64,000 bases of DNA from Nocardioides thalensis (GTDB lineage: Bacteria > Actinomycetota > Actinomycetes > Propionibacteriales > Nocardioidaceae): assembly GCF_013410655.1 (NCBI RefSeq), contig NZ_JACCFP010000001.1, forward strand, positions 3,619,501 through 3,683,500, given 5' to 3'. Below, piece after piece: positions 19,470 through 28,618 of the stretch. Below the pieces are notes generated by a model. It made no database searches. It had not been told where the DNA came from and saw only the letters and a list, made by a program, of their open reading frames with translations. Position numbers and translations under genes: made by a program. The first letter of the stretch is position 1, and the number at the start of each line of letters is the position of its first letter.

Positions 19470-19634
19470 ATGGGGAAGTCGTTCCGGAGGATGAAGCGCA
19501 AGATCCGCTGCCGGCTGCGCTACGGCAAGGAGTGTCCGCACGGTCGCGGGCACTGCCGGACGCGCGCCATCAAGGTCACCGCTCCCACCCTGCACAAGCA
19601 CGCCCAGCGGGCTCCTTCGGCTCAGCGCAGGTAG
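19470..19634 (+). CDS. Small basic Cys/His-containing protein of unknown function (54 aa)
   Basis: A 54-residue ORF beginning MGKSFRRMKRKIRCR, rich in Arg and Lys. It has a compact Cys/His cluster C-P-H-G-R-G-H-C at residues 22-29 plus Cys14, which could bind zinc or nucleic acid. Coding support: 48 of 54 codons end in G or C, as in neighbouring genes, and a purine-rich stretch GGGGGGAGAAGGGG lies upstream of the ATG. It occupies the otherwise empty gap between gpgS and the amidase, and its 3' end overlaps the convergent amidase stop by 13 nt. No family was recognised. Confidence 0.5.
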   Translation: MGKSFRRMKRKIRCRLRYGKECPHGRGHCRTRAIKVTAPTLHKHAQRAPSAQRR

Positions 19635-20569
19635 GTGACGAGCCCCCGGGCGAGCGCACGCGCGTACTGCCGCTGCCCCTGCTCGCTCGTCATCACCTCG
19701 GCCTCCGCCGGGTCGCGCATGTTGCCGAGCTCGACCATCGCGGTCGGTACGTCGGAGAGGTTGAGCGTCCCGAGATCGGTGCGTACGTCGAGGCCGTCCT
19801 CCGCGGTGTAGGTCGACACGACGAACCCGCCCGCCACCAGCCGGTCGCGCAGCGCCACGGCCAGGTCGAGCGACTCCGCGCCGATGTCGTCGGTGTAGCC
19901 CTCGACCCTGCCCGGCGCGATCACGTGGAACCCGCGCGCCCCGTCGGCGTAGGTCCCGTCGGCGTGGATGCTCAGCTTCACGTCGGCGGTCGGGCCCGGC
20001 TCGTCGGGGTTGCCGGCGCGGCCCCGGTCATCGACGCACGGGCCCCACTCGTCCTCACTGTTGGAGTCGCGGGTCAGCAGCACCCGGGCGCCGTCACGCT
20101 CCAGCAGTCGCCGGACGCGCAGCGCGACCTCCCAGACGAACGTCGCCTCGGCGTAGCCGCCGTCGGTCGAGGTGCCGGTCGTGTTGCAGGGCTTCTCGAA
20201 GCCGCCCGCGTCGACGGGCGCCCCGATCTCCCGCGGGAACCGGCTGTTGCCCAGCTGGTGGCCGGGATCGAGGACGACGACCCTGCCCGCCAGCGGCTTG
20301 CGGCGCTCCCTCTCCTCGCGCCGCTCGGGCGTCTCCGTCGGCTCGGTCTGCTCCGTCGTCCCGGGCTCGCCCGGCGTCGGCGAGTCGGTCCCCGACGGGG
20401 CCTCCGCCGTCTCCTCCGGTACGCCGTCCGCGTCCTGCGTCGGGCTCCCGATCGGCAGCAAGTCGACGTCCCCGCGCACCTCGAGCACCCCGAGGGCGGC
20501 GCCGCCCGCGGCGCCGAGTCCCACGACCACCGCAACAACTGCCGCGATCCTGGCCGCTAGAGACGTCAC
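19622..20569 (-). CDS. N-acetylmuramoyl-L-alanine amidase (Amidase_3)
   Basis: A 315-residue exported zinc amidase that would cut the peptide-glycan bond of peptidoglycan. An N-terminal hydrophobic segment (IAAVVAVVVGLGAAGGAALG) acts as signal or anchor, followed by a Pro/Thr/Glu-rich linker of about 50 residues. The Amidase_3 domain starts at VVVLDPGHQLGNS (zinc His), with the Glu in EATFVWEVALRV, the second His in SIHADG, and ends with the catalytic-Glu region MVELGNM. GTG 20569 places the signal segment at the N-terminus; a TTG 45 nt upstream is possible but lacks a ribosome site. It may serve cell separation or wall turnover. Confidence 0.9.
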   Translation of the reverse strand: MTSLAARIAAVVAVVVGLGAAGGAALGVLEVRGDVDLLPIGSPTQDADGVPEETAEAPSGTDSPTPGEPGTTEQTEPTETPERREERERRKPLAGRVVVLDPGHQLGNSRFPREIGAPVDAGGFEKPCNTTGTSTDGGYAEATFVWEVALRVRRLLERDGARVLLTRDSNSEDEWGPCVDDRGRAGNPDEPGPTADVKLSIHADGTYADGARGFHVIAPGRVEGYTDDIGAESLDLAVALRDRLVAGGFVVSTYTAEDGLDVRTDLGTLNLSDVPTAMVELGNMRDPAEAEVMTSEQGQRQYARALARGLVTYLR

Positions 20570-20616
20570 GACGGTCGAACCTAACCGATCTCGGACAAGG
20601 GGCGACGGGCGCAACC

Positions 20617-20641
20617 GGAACGACGAGCGTCGCGAGAGGTC
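20617..20641 (+). promoter_or_regulatory. Candidate ECF-sigma-type promoter for the leader of the first sugar transferase
   Basis: GGAAC at 20617-20621 is followed after 17 nt by GTC (20639-20641), the spacing and elements of some extracytoplasmic-function sigma promoters. A perfect 10-bp palindrome GGTCTAGACC (20638-20647) overlaps the downstream element. Transcription from here would give a leader of about 130 nt. Speculative. Confidence 0.3.
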
Positions 20642-20678
20642 TAGACCGCTTGGCGCGACCGGTCCCGAATGTCGTTGC

Positions 20679-20780
20679 AGGTGTAACCGAGCACCTCAGC
20701 ACTCGTTGAGAGGGGCACGTGTCGTTCGTCGGGGGGCCTCGACACGGAGGCCGTTACACGTGATGTAGCTGAGGTGGCTC
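20679..20780 (+). promoter_or_regulatory. Structured leader with Shine-Dalgarno sequestration (candidate riboswitch-like element)
   Basis: CACCTCAGC at 20692-20700 is the exact reverse complement of GCTGAGGTG at 20768-20776, which contains the ribosome-binding site of the following gene. Flanking GAG (20689-20691) and CTC (20778-20780) extend this helix around one bulged G. The upstream AGGTG (20679-20683) can pair with CACCT (20692-20696) instead and would free the site. Other exact pairs are GTGTAAC (20681-20687) with GTTACAC (20753-20759), CGTGTCG (20718-20724) with CGACACG (20740-20746), and GGCCTC (20735-20740) with GAGGCC (20747-20752). The layout resembles a translational switch. No known riboswitch class was recognised. 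Confidence 0.55.
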
Positions 20781-22241
20781 ATGACCGCAGTCGTCGGGCA
20801 CGCGCGCAGGCAGCGCGCGGCAGCCGTGACGCGCAGTCGGACGCTGCCCTACCTGCCCTGGATCGTGCTGCTGACCGACGCGGCGATCCTCGCCGTCGTC
20901 ACGGTCCTCGCCTCGCTCGGCGAGCACGGCATCCCGTTCCTCGACCCCGACGCCCCCGTCGACATCGCGACCCGCATCGCGGCCCCGTCGATCGCCGTCG
21001 GTTGGCTGCTCATGCTCGCGATCGGCGGCGGCTACCGCCGCCAGGTCCTCGGCAGCGGCAGCGACGAGTACAAGCGCGTCCTCAACGCGACCGCGATCAG
21101 CACCGGCGTGCTCGCTCTCGCCTCGTTCCTCACCGGCGTGCAGATCTCGCGCGGGTTCTTCGTCGGTCTCTTCACCGTCGGCCTCCCCGCCGTGCTCGTG
21201 GGCCGCTGGGGCCTCCGCAAGCTCCTCCACAGCGCGCGCCGGCACGGCTACCTCGGCCTGCCCGTGCTGGTCGCCGGCTCGCCCGACCACGTCGACGAGA
21301 TCCACGGCGTGCTCGAGCGCGCCCAGTGGCTCGGCTACGACGTCATCGGCGCGATCACGCCCGAGGGCGAAGGCCGTACGCCGGCCGGCGTACCCATCGT
21401 CGGGTCCACCGCGGAGGCCACGCTCGCGGCGCTCCGGGTCGACGCCCAGGTCATCCTCTTCACCGCCGGCGCCGCCGCGACCGGCCCGGAGCTCCAGGAG
21501 CGGGTCTGGGAGCTCGAGGAGCGCGGCATCGGGGTGGTCGTCGCGCCGGGCGTCACCGGCATCACCACCGACCGCGTGTCGTTCCGCCCCGTCGGCGGCC
21601 TCCCGCTGCTCCACCTCGGCACGCCTGCGTGGGCCGAGGCGACCCGCGTCGGCAAGCGGCTCTTCGACATCGTCGGCGCTCTCGGCCTGATGGTCGTCCT
21701 CAGCCCGCTGTTCGCGTTCGTCGCGCTGCGGATCAAGATCCACGACGGCGGGCCGATCTTCTTCCACCAGTCCCGCGTCGGCCGCCAGGGCGTCCCCTTC
21801 CGGTGCGCGAAGTTCCGCACGATGGTCGTCGACGCCGAGGAGCGGCTCGCCGAGCTGCACGCCGCGACCGGCTACGACGGCGACGGACTGTTCAAGATGG
21901 AGCAGGACCCGCGCATCACCAAGCCCGGCCGCTGGCTGCGCAAGCACTCGGTCGACGAGATGCCGCAGCTGTGGAACGTCGTCCGCGGCGACATGAGCCT
22001 GGTCGGCCCCCGGCCGCCGCTCCCCCACGAGGTTGCCAACTACGACACGGCCGCGCGCCGCCGCCTCCACGTGCGCCCCGGCATGACCGGCCTCTGGCAG
22101 GTCTCCGGCCGGTCCGACCTGTCGTGGGAGGACGCCGTCCGCCTCGACCTCTACTACGTCGACAACTGGTCGATGCTGCAGGACCTCCACATCCTGTTCC
22201 GCACCTTGGGGGCGGTCATCTTCCCCAAGGGCGCCTACTGA
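20781..22241 (+). CDS. Polyprenyl-phosphate sugar-1-phosphate transferase (exopolysaccharide priming enzyme), paralogue 1
   Basis: A 486-residue membrane enzyme of the WbaP/WcaJ (HPT) family that starts repeat-unit synthesis by moving a sugar-1-phosphate onto undecaprenyl phosphate. Four N-terminal membrane segments and a Rossmann-like CoA-binding-type domain precede the catalytic domain, with GKRLFDIVGALGLMVVLSP, the KFRTM motif, KHSVDEMPQLWNV and the ending RPGMTGLWQVSGRSDL. ATG 20781 is preceded by GAGGTGG, which is sequestered in the predicted leader structure. A second paralogue is at 23379-24836. It is likely the entry step for the polymer made by the 38.7-51.2 kb genes. Confidence 0.92.
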   Translation: MTAVVGHARRQRAAAVTRSRTLPYLPWIVLLTDAAILAVVTVLASLGEHGIPFLDPDAPVDIATRIAAPSIAVGWLLMLAIGGGYRRQVLGSGSDEYKRVLNATAISTGVLALASFLTGVQISRGFFVGLFTVGLPAVLVGRWGLRKLLHSARRHGYLGLPVLVAGSPDHVDEIHGVLERAQWLGYDVIGAITPEGEGRTPAGVPIVGSTAEATLAALRVDAQVILFTAGAAATGPELQERVWELEERGIGVVVAPGVTGITTDRVSFRPVGGLPLLHLGTPAWAEATRVGKRLFDIVGALGLMVVLSPLFAFVALRIKIHDGGPIFFHQSRVGRQGVPFRCAKFRTMVVDAEERLAELHAATGYDGDGLFKMEQDPRITKPGRWLRKHSVDEMPQLWNVVRGDMSLVGPRPPLPHEVANYDTAARRRLHVRPGMTGLWQVSGRSDLSWEDAVRLDLYYVDNWSMLQDLHILFRTLGAVIFPKGAY

Positions 22242-22274
22242 CCGTCCGGCGACCGCACCCGAGCGCCCCGGCGG

Positions 22275-23279
22275 CTACTCGTAGCCGAGGACTGACTTCC
22301 GCTTCTCGCCCCACGCGAGCGCGCTGGCGATCGCCTCGTCGAGGGAGTGCTCGGTCTTCCAGCCGAGCAGCTCGGCGGCCTTGTCGGCGTTGGCGAACGC
22401 GCCCACGGCGTCGCCCGGCCGCGGCGGCGCCTCGGTGACCGGCACCGGCTTGCCGACGACCCGCTCGACGGCGGCGATCAGCTCCCGCACGGTCACGCCG
22501 TCGCCGGCGCCCAGGTTGATGTAGGAGTACGGCGCGCCCTCGGCCTCGATCACCGCGTCGAACCGCTCGATCGCGCGCACGTGCGCCTTCGCGAGGTCCC
22601 AGGCGTGGATGTAGTCGCGGATGCCCGTACCGTCGCGGGTCGGGTGGTCGACTCCCGTGATGGTGAACGACGGCCGCTGCCCGAGCGCCGTCTGCGCGAG
22701 CAGCGGCACCACGTGGGTGGCGTCCTTGAGGTGGTAGCCCGTCTCCAGGTCCGGCTCGGTGCCGATCGGGTTGAAGTAGCGCAGGATGATCGCCCGCAGG
22801 TCGGTCGCGACCGCCATGTCCTCGAGGACCTGCTCCATCATCCGCTTGGTCCGCGCGTACGGCGAGCTCGGGTCGACCGGATCGCCCTCGCGCACCTCGA
22901 AGTCGGGCTTGAGCGCGTAGAGCGACGCCGTCGACGAGAACAGCAGCCGCGGCTTCCCGAGCGCGACCAGCTCGTCGAACAGCTCGAGGGACTTGGCGAC
23001 GTTGTCCCGGTAGTACTCGTAGGGCAGCTCCACCGACTCCGGTACGACGATGCGGGCGGCCATGTGGATGGTGGCGTCGATGTCGGGGTGCTCCTCGACG
23101 ATCCGCCGCAGCAGCGCGCGGTCGGCGATGTCGCCCTCGTAGAAGATCCGGTCACGCACGAAGCCGCGCGGCCCGCTCAGCAGCGAGTCGAGGATGACCG
23201 GCGTGTGCCCGGCCTCCTCGAGCGCCTTCGCCGTGACCGATCCGATGTAGCCGGCGCCGCCGGTGACCAAGACCTTCAT
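22275..23279 (-). CDS. galE: UDP-glucose 4-epimerase
   Basis: A 334-residue extended SDR enzyme interconverting UDP-glucose and UDP-galactose. NAD-binding motif GGAGYIGS is at residues 7-14, the catalytic Ser is in SSTASLYAL, and Tyr-Lys fall in SPYARTKRMME (YxxxK). Downstream segments RYFNPIGTEPD and TRDGTGIRDYIH are GalE-typical. ATG 23279 gives the canonical MKVLVTGG start; the longer frame is not supported. It lies between the two sugar transferases in the opposite orientation and supplies precursor for surface glycans. Confidence 0.94.
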   Translation of the reverse strand: MKVLVTGGAGYIGSVTAKALEEAGHTPVILDSLLSGPRGFVRDRIFYEGDIADRALLRRIVEEHPDIDATIHMAARIVVPESVELPYEYYRDNVAKSLELFDELVALGKPRLLFSSTASLYALKPDFEVREGDPVDPSSPYARTKRMMEQVLEDMAVATDLRAIILRYFNPIGTEPDLETGYHLKDATHVVPLLAQTALGQRPSFTITGVDHPTRDGTGIRDYIHAWDLAKAHVRAIERFDAVIEAEGAPYSYINLGAGDGVTVRELIAAVERVVGKPVPVTEAPPRPGDAVGAFANADKAAELLGWKTEHSLDEAIASALAWGEKRKSVLGYE

Positions 23280-23378
23280 GGGGCGAAGCCTAAGGCGTCG
23301 GTCCCAACCGCCGATCAACCCGTCGAGACACGCTGCACGACCGCACGGACCCGGGTCCGGCTAGGCGGGGGACGAGAA

Positions 23379-24836
23379 GTGACGACGATGATGGAGCGCA
23401 CCCGCCAGCTGGTGGGTGCGGAGCCGAGCAGGACGCTGCGCTACGTACCGGTCGCGGTGCTGGCCGTCGACCTCGCGATGATGGTGGTCGTCGGCGCGCT
23501 GGCGCTGTACGGGCGCGAGCAGCTCCGGTTCCTCAATCCCGTCGACGGTGTCCGGGAGTCGCTCGGCGTGGCCGGCCCGCTGATCGTGGCGGGCTGGATC
23601 GCGATGGTCGCCCTGGTGGGCGGCTACCGCCACGACGCCTTCGGGTCCGGCACCGCGGAGTACCGGAGCGTCGTCAACGCCAGCTTCCTCACCGCCGGCC
23701 TCGTCGGGATCGGCTGCTACCTCGCCAAGTTCGAGCTGTCGCGCGGGTGGTTCCTGCTCGCCTTCGCCATCGGCCTCCCCGGTCTCATCGCCAGCCGGTG
23801 GCTGGCGCGCCGGCTGCTGCGCAGCGCCCGCCGGCACGGGTTCCTCCAGGTCCGGGTGCTGGTCTCGGGCACGCCCGACCACATCGACGAGGTGACCGAC
23901 GTGCTGCGCCGCGAGGCGTGGCTGGGCTACCGCATCGTCGGCGCGGTGACCCGAGAGCGCGACCTCGTGGAGGAGACCGCCACCGGCGTACCCGTCCTCG
24001 GCCTCGCGACCGACGTCACGATGGTCGCGGAGGATGCCCACGCCGACGTGATCGTCTTTGCCAGCGGCGGCCTCGACTCCGCCAAGGAGATGCGCGAGAA
24101 GGTCTGGGAGCTCGAGGAGCGCGGCATCAAGGTCGTCGTCGCCCCCAGCCTGGACGACATCTCCAGCGACCGGATCACGGTGCGCCCCGTCGGCGGCCTG
24201 CCGCTGATCCACGTCGACAGCCCGCGGTGGAGCGACGCGGCGAGCTTCGGCAAGCGGCTCTTCGACGTGGTCGGCTCGGCGATGCTGATCCTCGCCCTCG
24301 GCCCGGTCTTCCTGTTCGCGACCGCCCAGATCTGGCTGCACGACCGCGGTCCGATCCTGTTCCGCCAGAAGCGAGCCGGGCGGCACGGCGAGATGTTCGA
24401 GTGCCTCAAGTTCCGCACCATGGTCCCCGACGCGGACCGCCTGATCGCCGAGCTCCTCGCCGACCAGGACCACGACGGCCTGCTGTTCAAGATGAAGGAC
24501 GACCCGCGCATCACCAGGCCCGGCCGCTGGCTGCGGCGCTTCTCCGTCGACGAGCTGCCGCAGCTGTTCAACGTGCTCCGCGGCGACATGAGCCTCGTCG
24601 GCCCCCGCCCGCAGGTGCAGCGCGAGGTCGACCTCTACCACGGCGGCATGAGCCGACGGCTGCTCGTGCGGCCTGGCATGACCGGCCTGTGGCAGGTGTC
24701 GGGTCGCAACGACCTCTCCGCCGAGGAGGCGATGCGCCTCGACCTCTTCTACGTCGACAACTGGTCGATGCTCCAGGACGTCGCGATCCTGGTCCGCACC
24801 GCCGGCGCCGTCGTCAGCTCCCGCGGTGCCTACTAG
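23379..24836 (+). CDS. Polyprenyl-phosphate sugar-1-phosphate transferase, paralogue 2
   Basis: A 485-residue homologue of the 20781-22241 protein with the same order: four membrane helices, a nucleotide-binding-like middle domain and an HPT catalytic domain (GKRLFDVVGSAMLI, KFRTM, RFSVDELPQLFNV, RPGMTGLWQVSGRNDL). The GTG at 23379 matches the paralogue's length and has GGGGGA upstream; ATGs at 23388 and 23391 are alternatives. No counterpart of the leader pairing seen at 20679-20780 precedes it, though a 14-bp perfect palindrome lies at 23346-23359. Two priming enzymes suggest two glycans or two sugar specificities. Confidence 0.92.
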   Translation: MTTMMERTRQLVGAEPSRTLRYVPVAVLAVDLAMMVVVGALALYGREQLRFLNPVDGVRESLGVAGPLIVAGWIAMVALVGGYRHDAFGSGTAEYRSVVNASFLTAGLVGIGCYLAKFELSRGWFLLAFAIGLPGLIASRWLARRLLRSARRHGFLQVRVLVSGTPDHIDEVTDVLRREAWLGYRIVGAVTRERDLVEETATGVPVLGLATDVTMVAEDAHADVIVFASGGLDSAKEMREKVWELEERGIKVVVAPSLDDISSDRITVRPVGGLPLIHVDSPRWSDAASFGKRLFDVVGSAMLILALGPVFLFATAQIWLHDRGPILFRQKRAGRHGEMFECLKFRTMVPDADRLIAELLADQDHDGLLFKMKDDPRITRPGRWLRRFSVDELPQLFNVLRGDMSLVGPRPQVQREVDLYHGGMSRRLLVRPGMTGLWQVSGRNDLSAEEAMRLDLFYVDNWSMLQDVAILVRTAGAVVSSRGAY

Positions 24837-24840
24837 GTCC

Positions 24841-26767
<1,927 letters not shown>

Positions 26768-26769
26768 CG

Positions 26770-28170
26770 ATGACCGACCTCGCCGTCGAGGCCACCCCGA
26801 TCCCCGGCCTCCTCGTCGTCCGGCTGCCCGTCCACGGTGACGCCCGCGGGTGGTTCAAGGAGGCCTGGCAGCGGGAGAAGATGCTCTCGCTCGGGCTTCC
26901 CGACTTCGGGCCGGTGCAGGCCAACATGAGCTTCAACAAGCACCGCGGGGCAACGCGCGGCATCCACGCCGAGCCCTGGGACAAGTTCGTCACGGTGGCG
27001 ACCGGGCGGGTGTTCGGGGCCTGGGTCGACCTCCGCGAGGGCGACTCCTTCGGCACCACCTTCACCGTCGAGGTCGACCCGTCGGTCGCGGTCTACGTGC
27101 CGCGTGGTGTCGGCAACTCCTACCAGGCGCTCGAGGACGACACCGCCTACTGCTACCTCGTCAACGACCACTACGTGCCCGGAGTGACCTACCCCGCGGT
27201 CGCGCTCGACGACCCGACGGTGGCGATCCCGTGGCCGATCCCGCTGGCGGAGGCCGAGGTCTCCGACAAGGACCGCCACCACAACCCGCGCCTCGACGAC
27301 GTCACACCGATGCCGCCGCGCCGGACCCTGATCACCGGGTGCCGCGGCCAGCTCGGACGGGCGCTCGCCGCCGTCTACCCGGACGCCACCCTGGTCGACC
27401 TCGACGAGCTCGACCTCACCGACCCCGCTCAGCTCGCCGCCTGGCCGTGGCGCGACTACGACACCGTGCTCAACGCGGCCGCGTTCACCGCCGTCGACAC
27501 CGCGGAGACGCCCGACGGGCGCCGTACGGCGTGGGCGGCCAACGCCGCCGCCCCGGCAGCGCTGGCACGCATCGCCGCGGAGCACCGGCTGACCCTGGTG
27601 CACTACTCCTCCGACTACGTCTTCGACGGCGAGCCGGTGGCGGGCGGCCACACGGAGGACGAGCCCCTCGCGCCCCTCGGCGTCTACGCGCAGACCAAGG
27701 CGGCGGGCGACCTCGCCGTCGCGACCGCACCACGGCACTACGTGCTCCGCACCTCGTGGGTGATCGGCGACGGCAACAACTTCGTACGCACCATGCGTCG
27801 GCTCGCTGAGAGCGGCATCTCGCCGACGGTCGTCGACGACCAGGTCGGCCGGCTCACGTTCACCGACGAGCTCGCCCGCGCGACCAGGCACCTCGTCGAC
27901 AGCGCGGCGCCGTACGGCACCTACAACGTCACCAACGCCGGGGAGCCGCGCACCTGGGCGGCCTACGCACGACGGGTCTTCGAGCTGAGCGGCCGGTCGG
28001 CCGACGACGTCACGCCGATCAGCACCGAGGAGTACGTCGGCGGCAAGACCGGCGTCTCCCCGCGGCCGCACGACAGCGTGCTGTCGCTCGCGAAGATCGA
28101 GGCGACCGGTTTCCGGCCCACCGACGCCGACGAGGCGCTCGAGAAGTACGTCGTTTCTCTGGTCGAGTAG
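26770..28170 (+). CDS. rfbCD: Fused dTDP-4-dehydrorhamnose 3,5-epimerase / dTDP-4-dehydrorhamnose reductase
   Basis: A 466-residue bifunctional protein. Residues 1 to about 175 form an RmlC cupin (HRGATRGIHAEPWDKFV with the catalytic His, then CYLVNDHYVPGVTYPAV near the active-site Tyr). Residues from about 180 form an RmlD reductase (RTLITGCRGQLGRAL NAD motif, NAAAFTAVDTAE, YSSDYVFDG, YAQTKAAGD with Tyr-x3-Lys). In most bacteria these are separate genes; the fusion lets one polypeptide convert the 4-keto-6-deoxy intermediate to dTDP-L-rhamnose. The C-terminus reads VE then TAG, and the GTCGAGTAG is itself part of a REP-like element. Confidence 0.93.
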   Translation: MTDLAVEATPIPGLLVVRLPVHGDARGWFKEAWQREKMLSLGLPDFGPVQANMSFNKHRGATRGIHAEPWDKFVTVATGRVFGAWVDLREGDSFGTTFTVEVDPSVAVYVPRGVGNSYQALEDDTAYCYLVNDHYVPGVTYPAVALDDPTVAIPWPIPLAEAEVSDKDRHHNPRLDDVTPMPPRRTLITGCRGQLGRALAAVYPDATLVDLDELDLTDPAQLAAWPWRDYDTVLNAAAFTAVDTAETPDGRRTAWAANAAAPAALARIAAEHRLTLVHYSSDYVFDGEPVAGGHTEDEPLAPLGVYAQTKAAGDLAVATAPRHYVLRTSWVIGDGNNFVRTMRRLAESGISPTVVDDQVGRLTFTDELARATRHLVDSAAPYGTYNVTNAGEPRTWAAYARRVFELSGRSADDVTPISTEEYVGGKTGVSPRPHDSVLSLAKIEATGFRPTDADEALEKYVVSLVE

Positions 28171-28246
28171 GCCGAGCCCTTCGATACACGCGCTCGTTCC
28201 TCGCGCGCACTCAGGAACCACCGCTGGGCGAGGCCGTATCGAGACC
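28161..28246 (+). repeat. REP-like element, copy 2 (supplies the stop codon of the RmlC-RmlD fusion)
   Basis: Begins GGTCGAGTAG, whose TAG is the stop of the upstream gene, and ends GTATCGAGACC. TCGATAC (28181-28187) and GTATCGA (28236-28242) are inverted around about 48 nt. It lies between convergent genes. Confidence 0.75.
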
Positions 28247-28542
28247 TAGCGTCGCCTCAGCCCCGCCAGCGCCGGCCGCACGTCGGCGAGGTAGACGAGC
28301 GCCGCGATGGTCATCGCCAGGTTGACGATCGACAGGCTGATCGGCACCAACTGGAGCACGACGGCCACACCGAGGATCGCGCACCAGGCCGGCTTGGTGA
28401 GCTTGCCGGCGGCCACGTACGACTCGGACGAGTAGAGCAGCGCGCTGACGAGCGCGAAGATCTTCACGACCAGCAGCGCGAAGTACACGACGAGCGCGAA
28501 GTACCGCTCCGGGTCGTTGGCCGGCGGTGCGAAGAGATCCAT
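28246..28542 (-). CDS. DUF2516 family membrane protein
   Basis: A 98-residue protein with three hydrophobic segments: YFALVVYFALLVVKIFALVSAL, the AWCAILGVAVVLQLVPIS region and IVNLAMTIAALVYLADV. The length and topology match DUF2516, small actinobacterial membrane proteins of unknown function. In mycobacteria a similar small membrane protein follows hbhA; the same order occurs here (XRE regulator, HbhA-like, DUF2516), with a strong hairpin in between. The stop codon touches the end of the neighbouring REP-like element. Confidence 0.82.
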   Translation of the reverse strand: MDLFAPPANDPERYFALVVYFALLVVKIFALVSALLYSSESYVAAGKLTKPAWCAILGVAVVLQLVPISLSIVNLAMTIAALVYLADVRPALAGLRRR

Positions 28543-28572
28543 GGTGGGGCGATCCTAACCGGGGGACGACAA

Positions 28573-28600
28573 CGGCCCCGGAGGTGATCCTCCGGGGCCG
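28573..28600 (-). terminator. Hairpin terminator after the HbhA-like gene
   Basis: CGGCCCCGGAGG (28573-28584) and CCTCCGGGGCCG (28589-28600) form a perfect 12-bp stem with a TGAT loop, 18 nt past the stop of the HbhA-like gene. On the minus strand it is followed by TTGTCG, a weak T tract. Confidence 0.8.
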
Positions 28601-28618
28601 GCGTCATTCGAGAAGAGG

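Noticed and set aside
20679-20780. Known c-di-GMP (GEMM) or c-di-AMP (ydaO) riboswitch before the sugar transferase
   Set aside because: The conserved core sequences of those classes were not recognised, so only a candidate new element is reported.
23346-23359. 14-bp perfect palindrome CGGACCCGGGTCCG before the second sugar transferase
   Set aside because: Symmetric GC-rich palindromes arise easily at this base composition; it has no loop and no repeat partner, so it was not called as a regulatory site.
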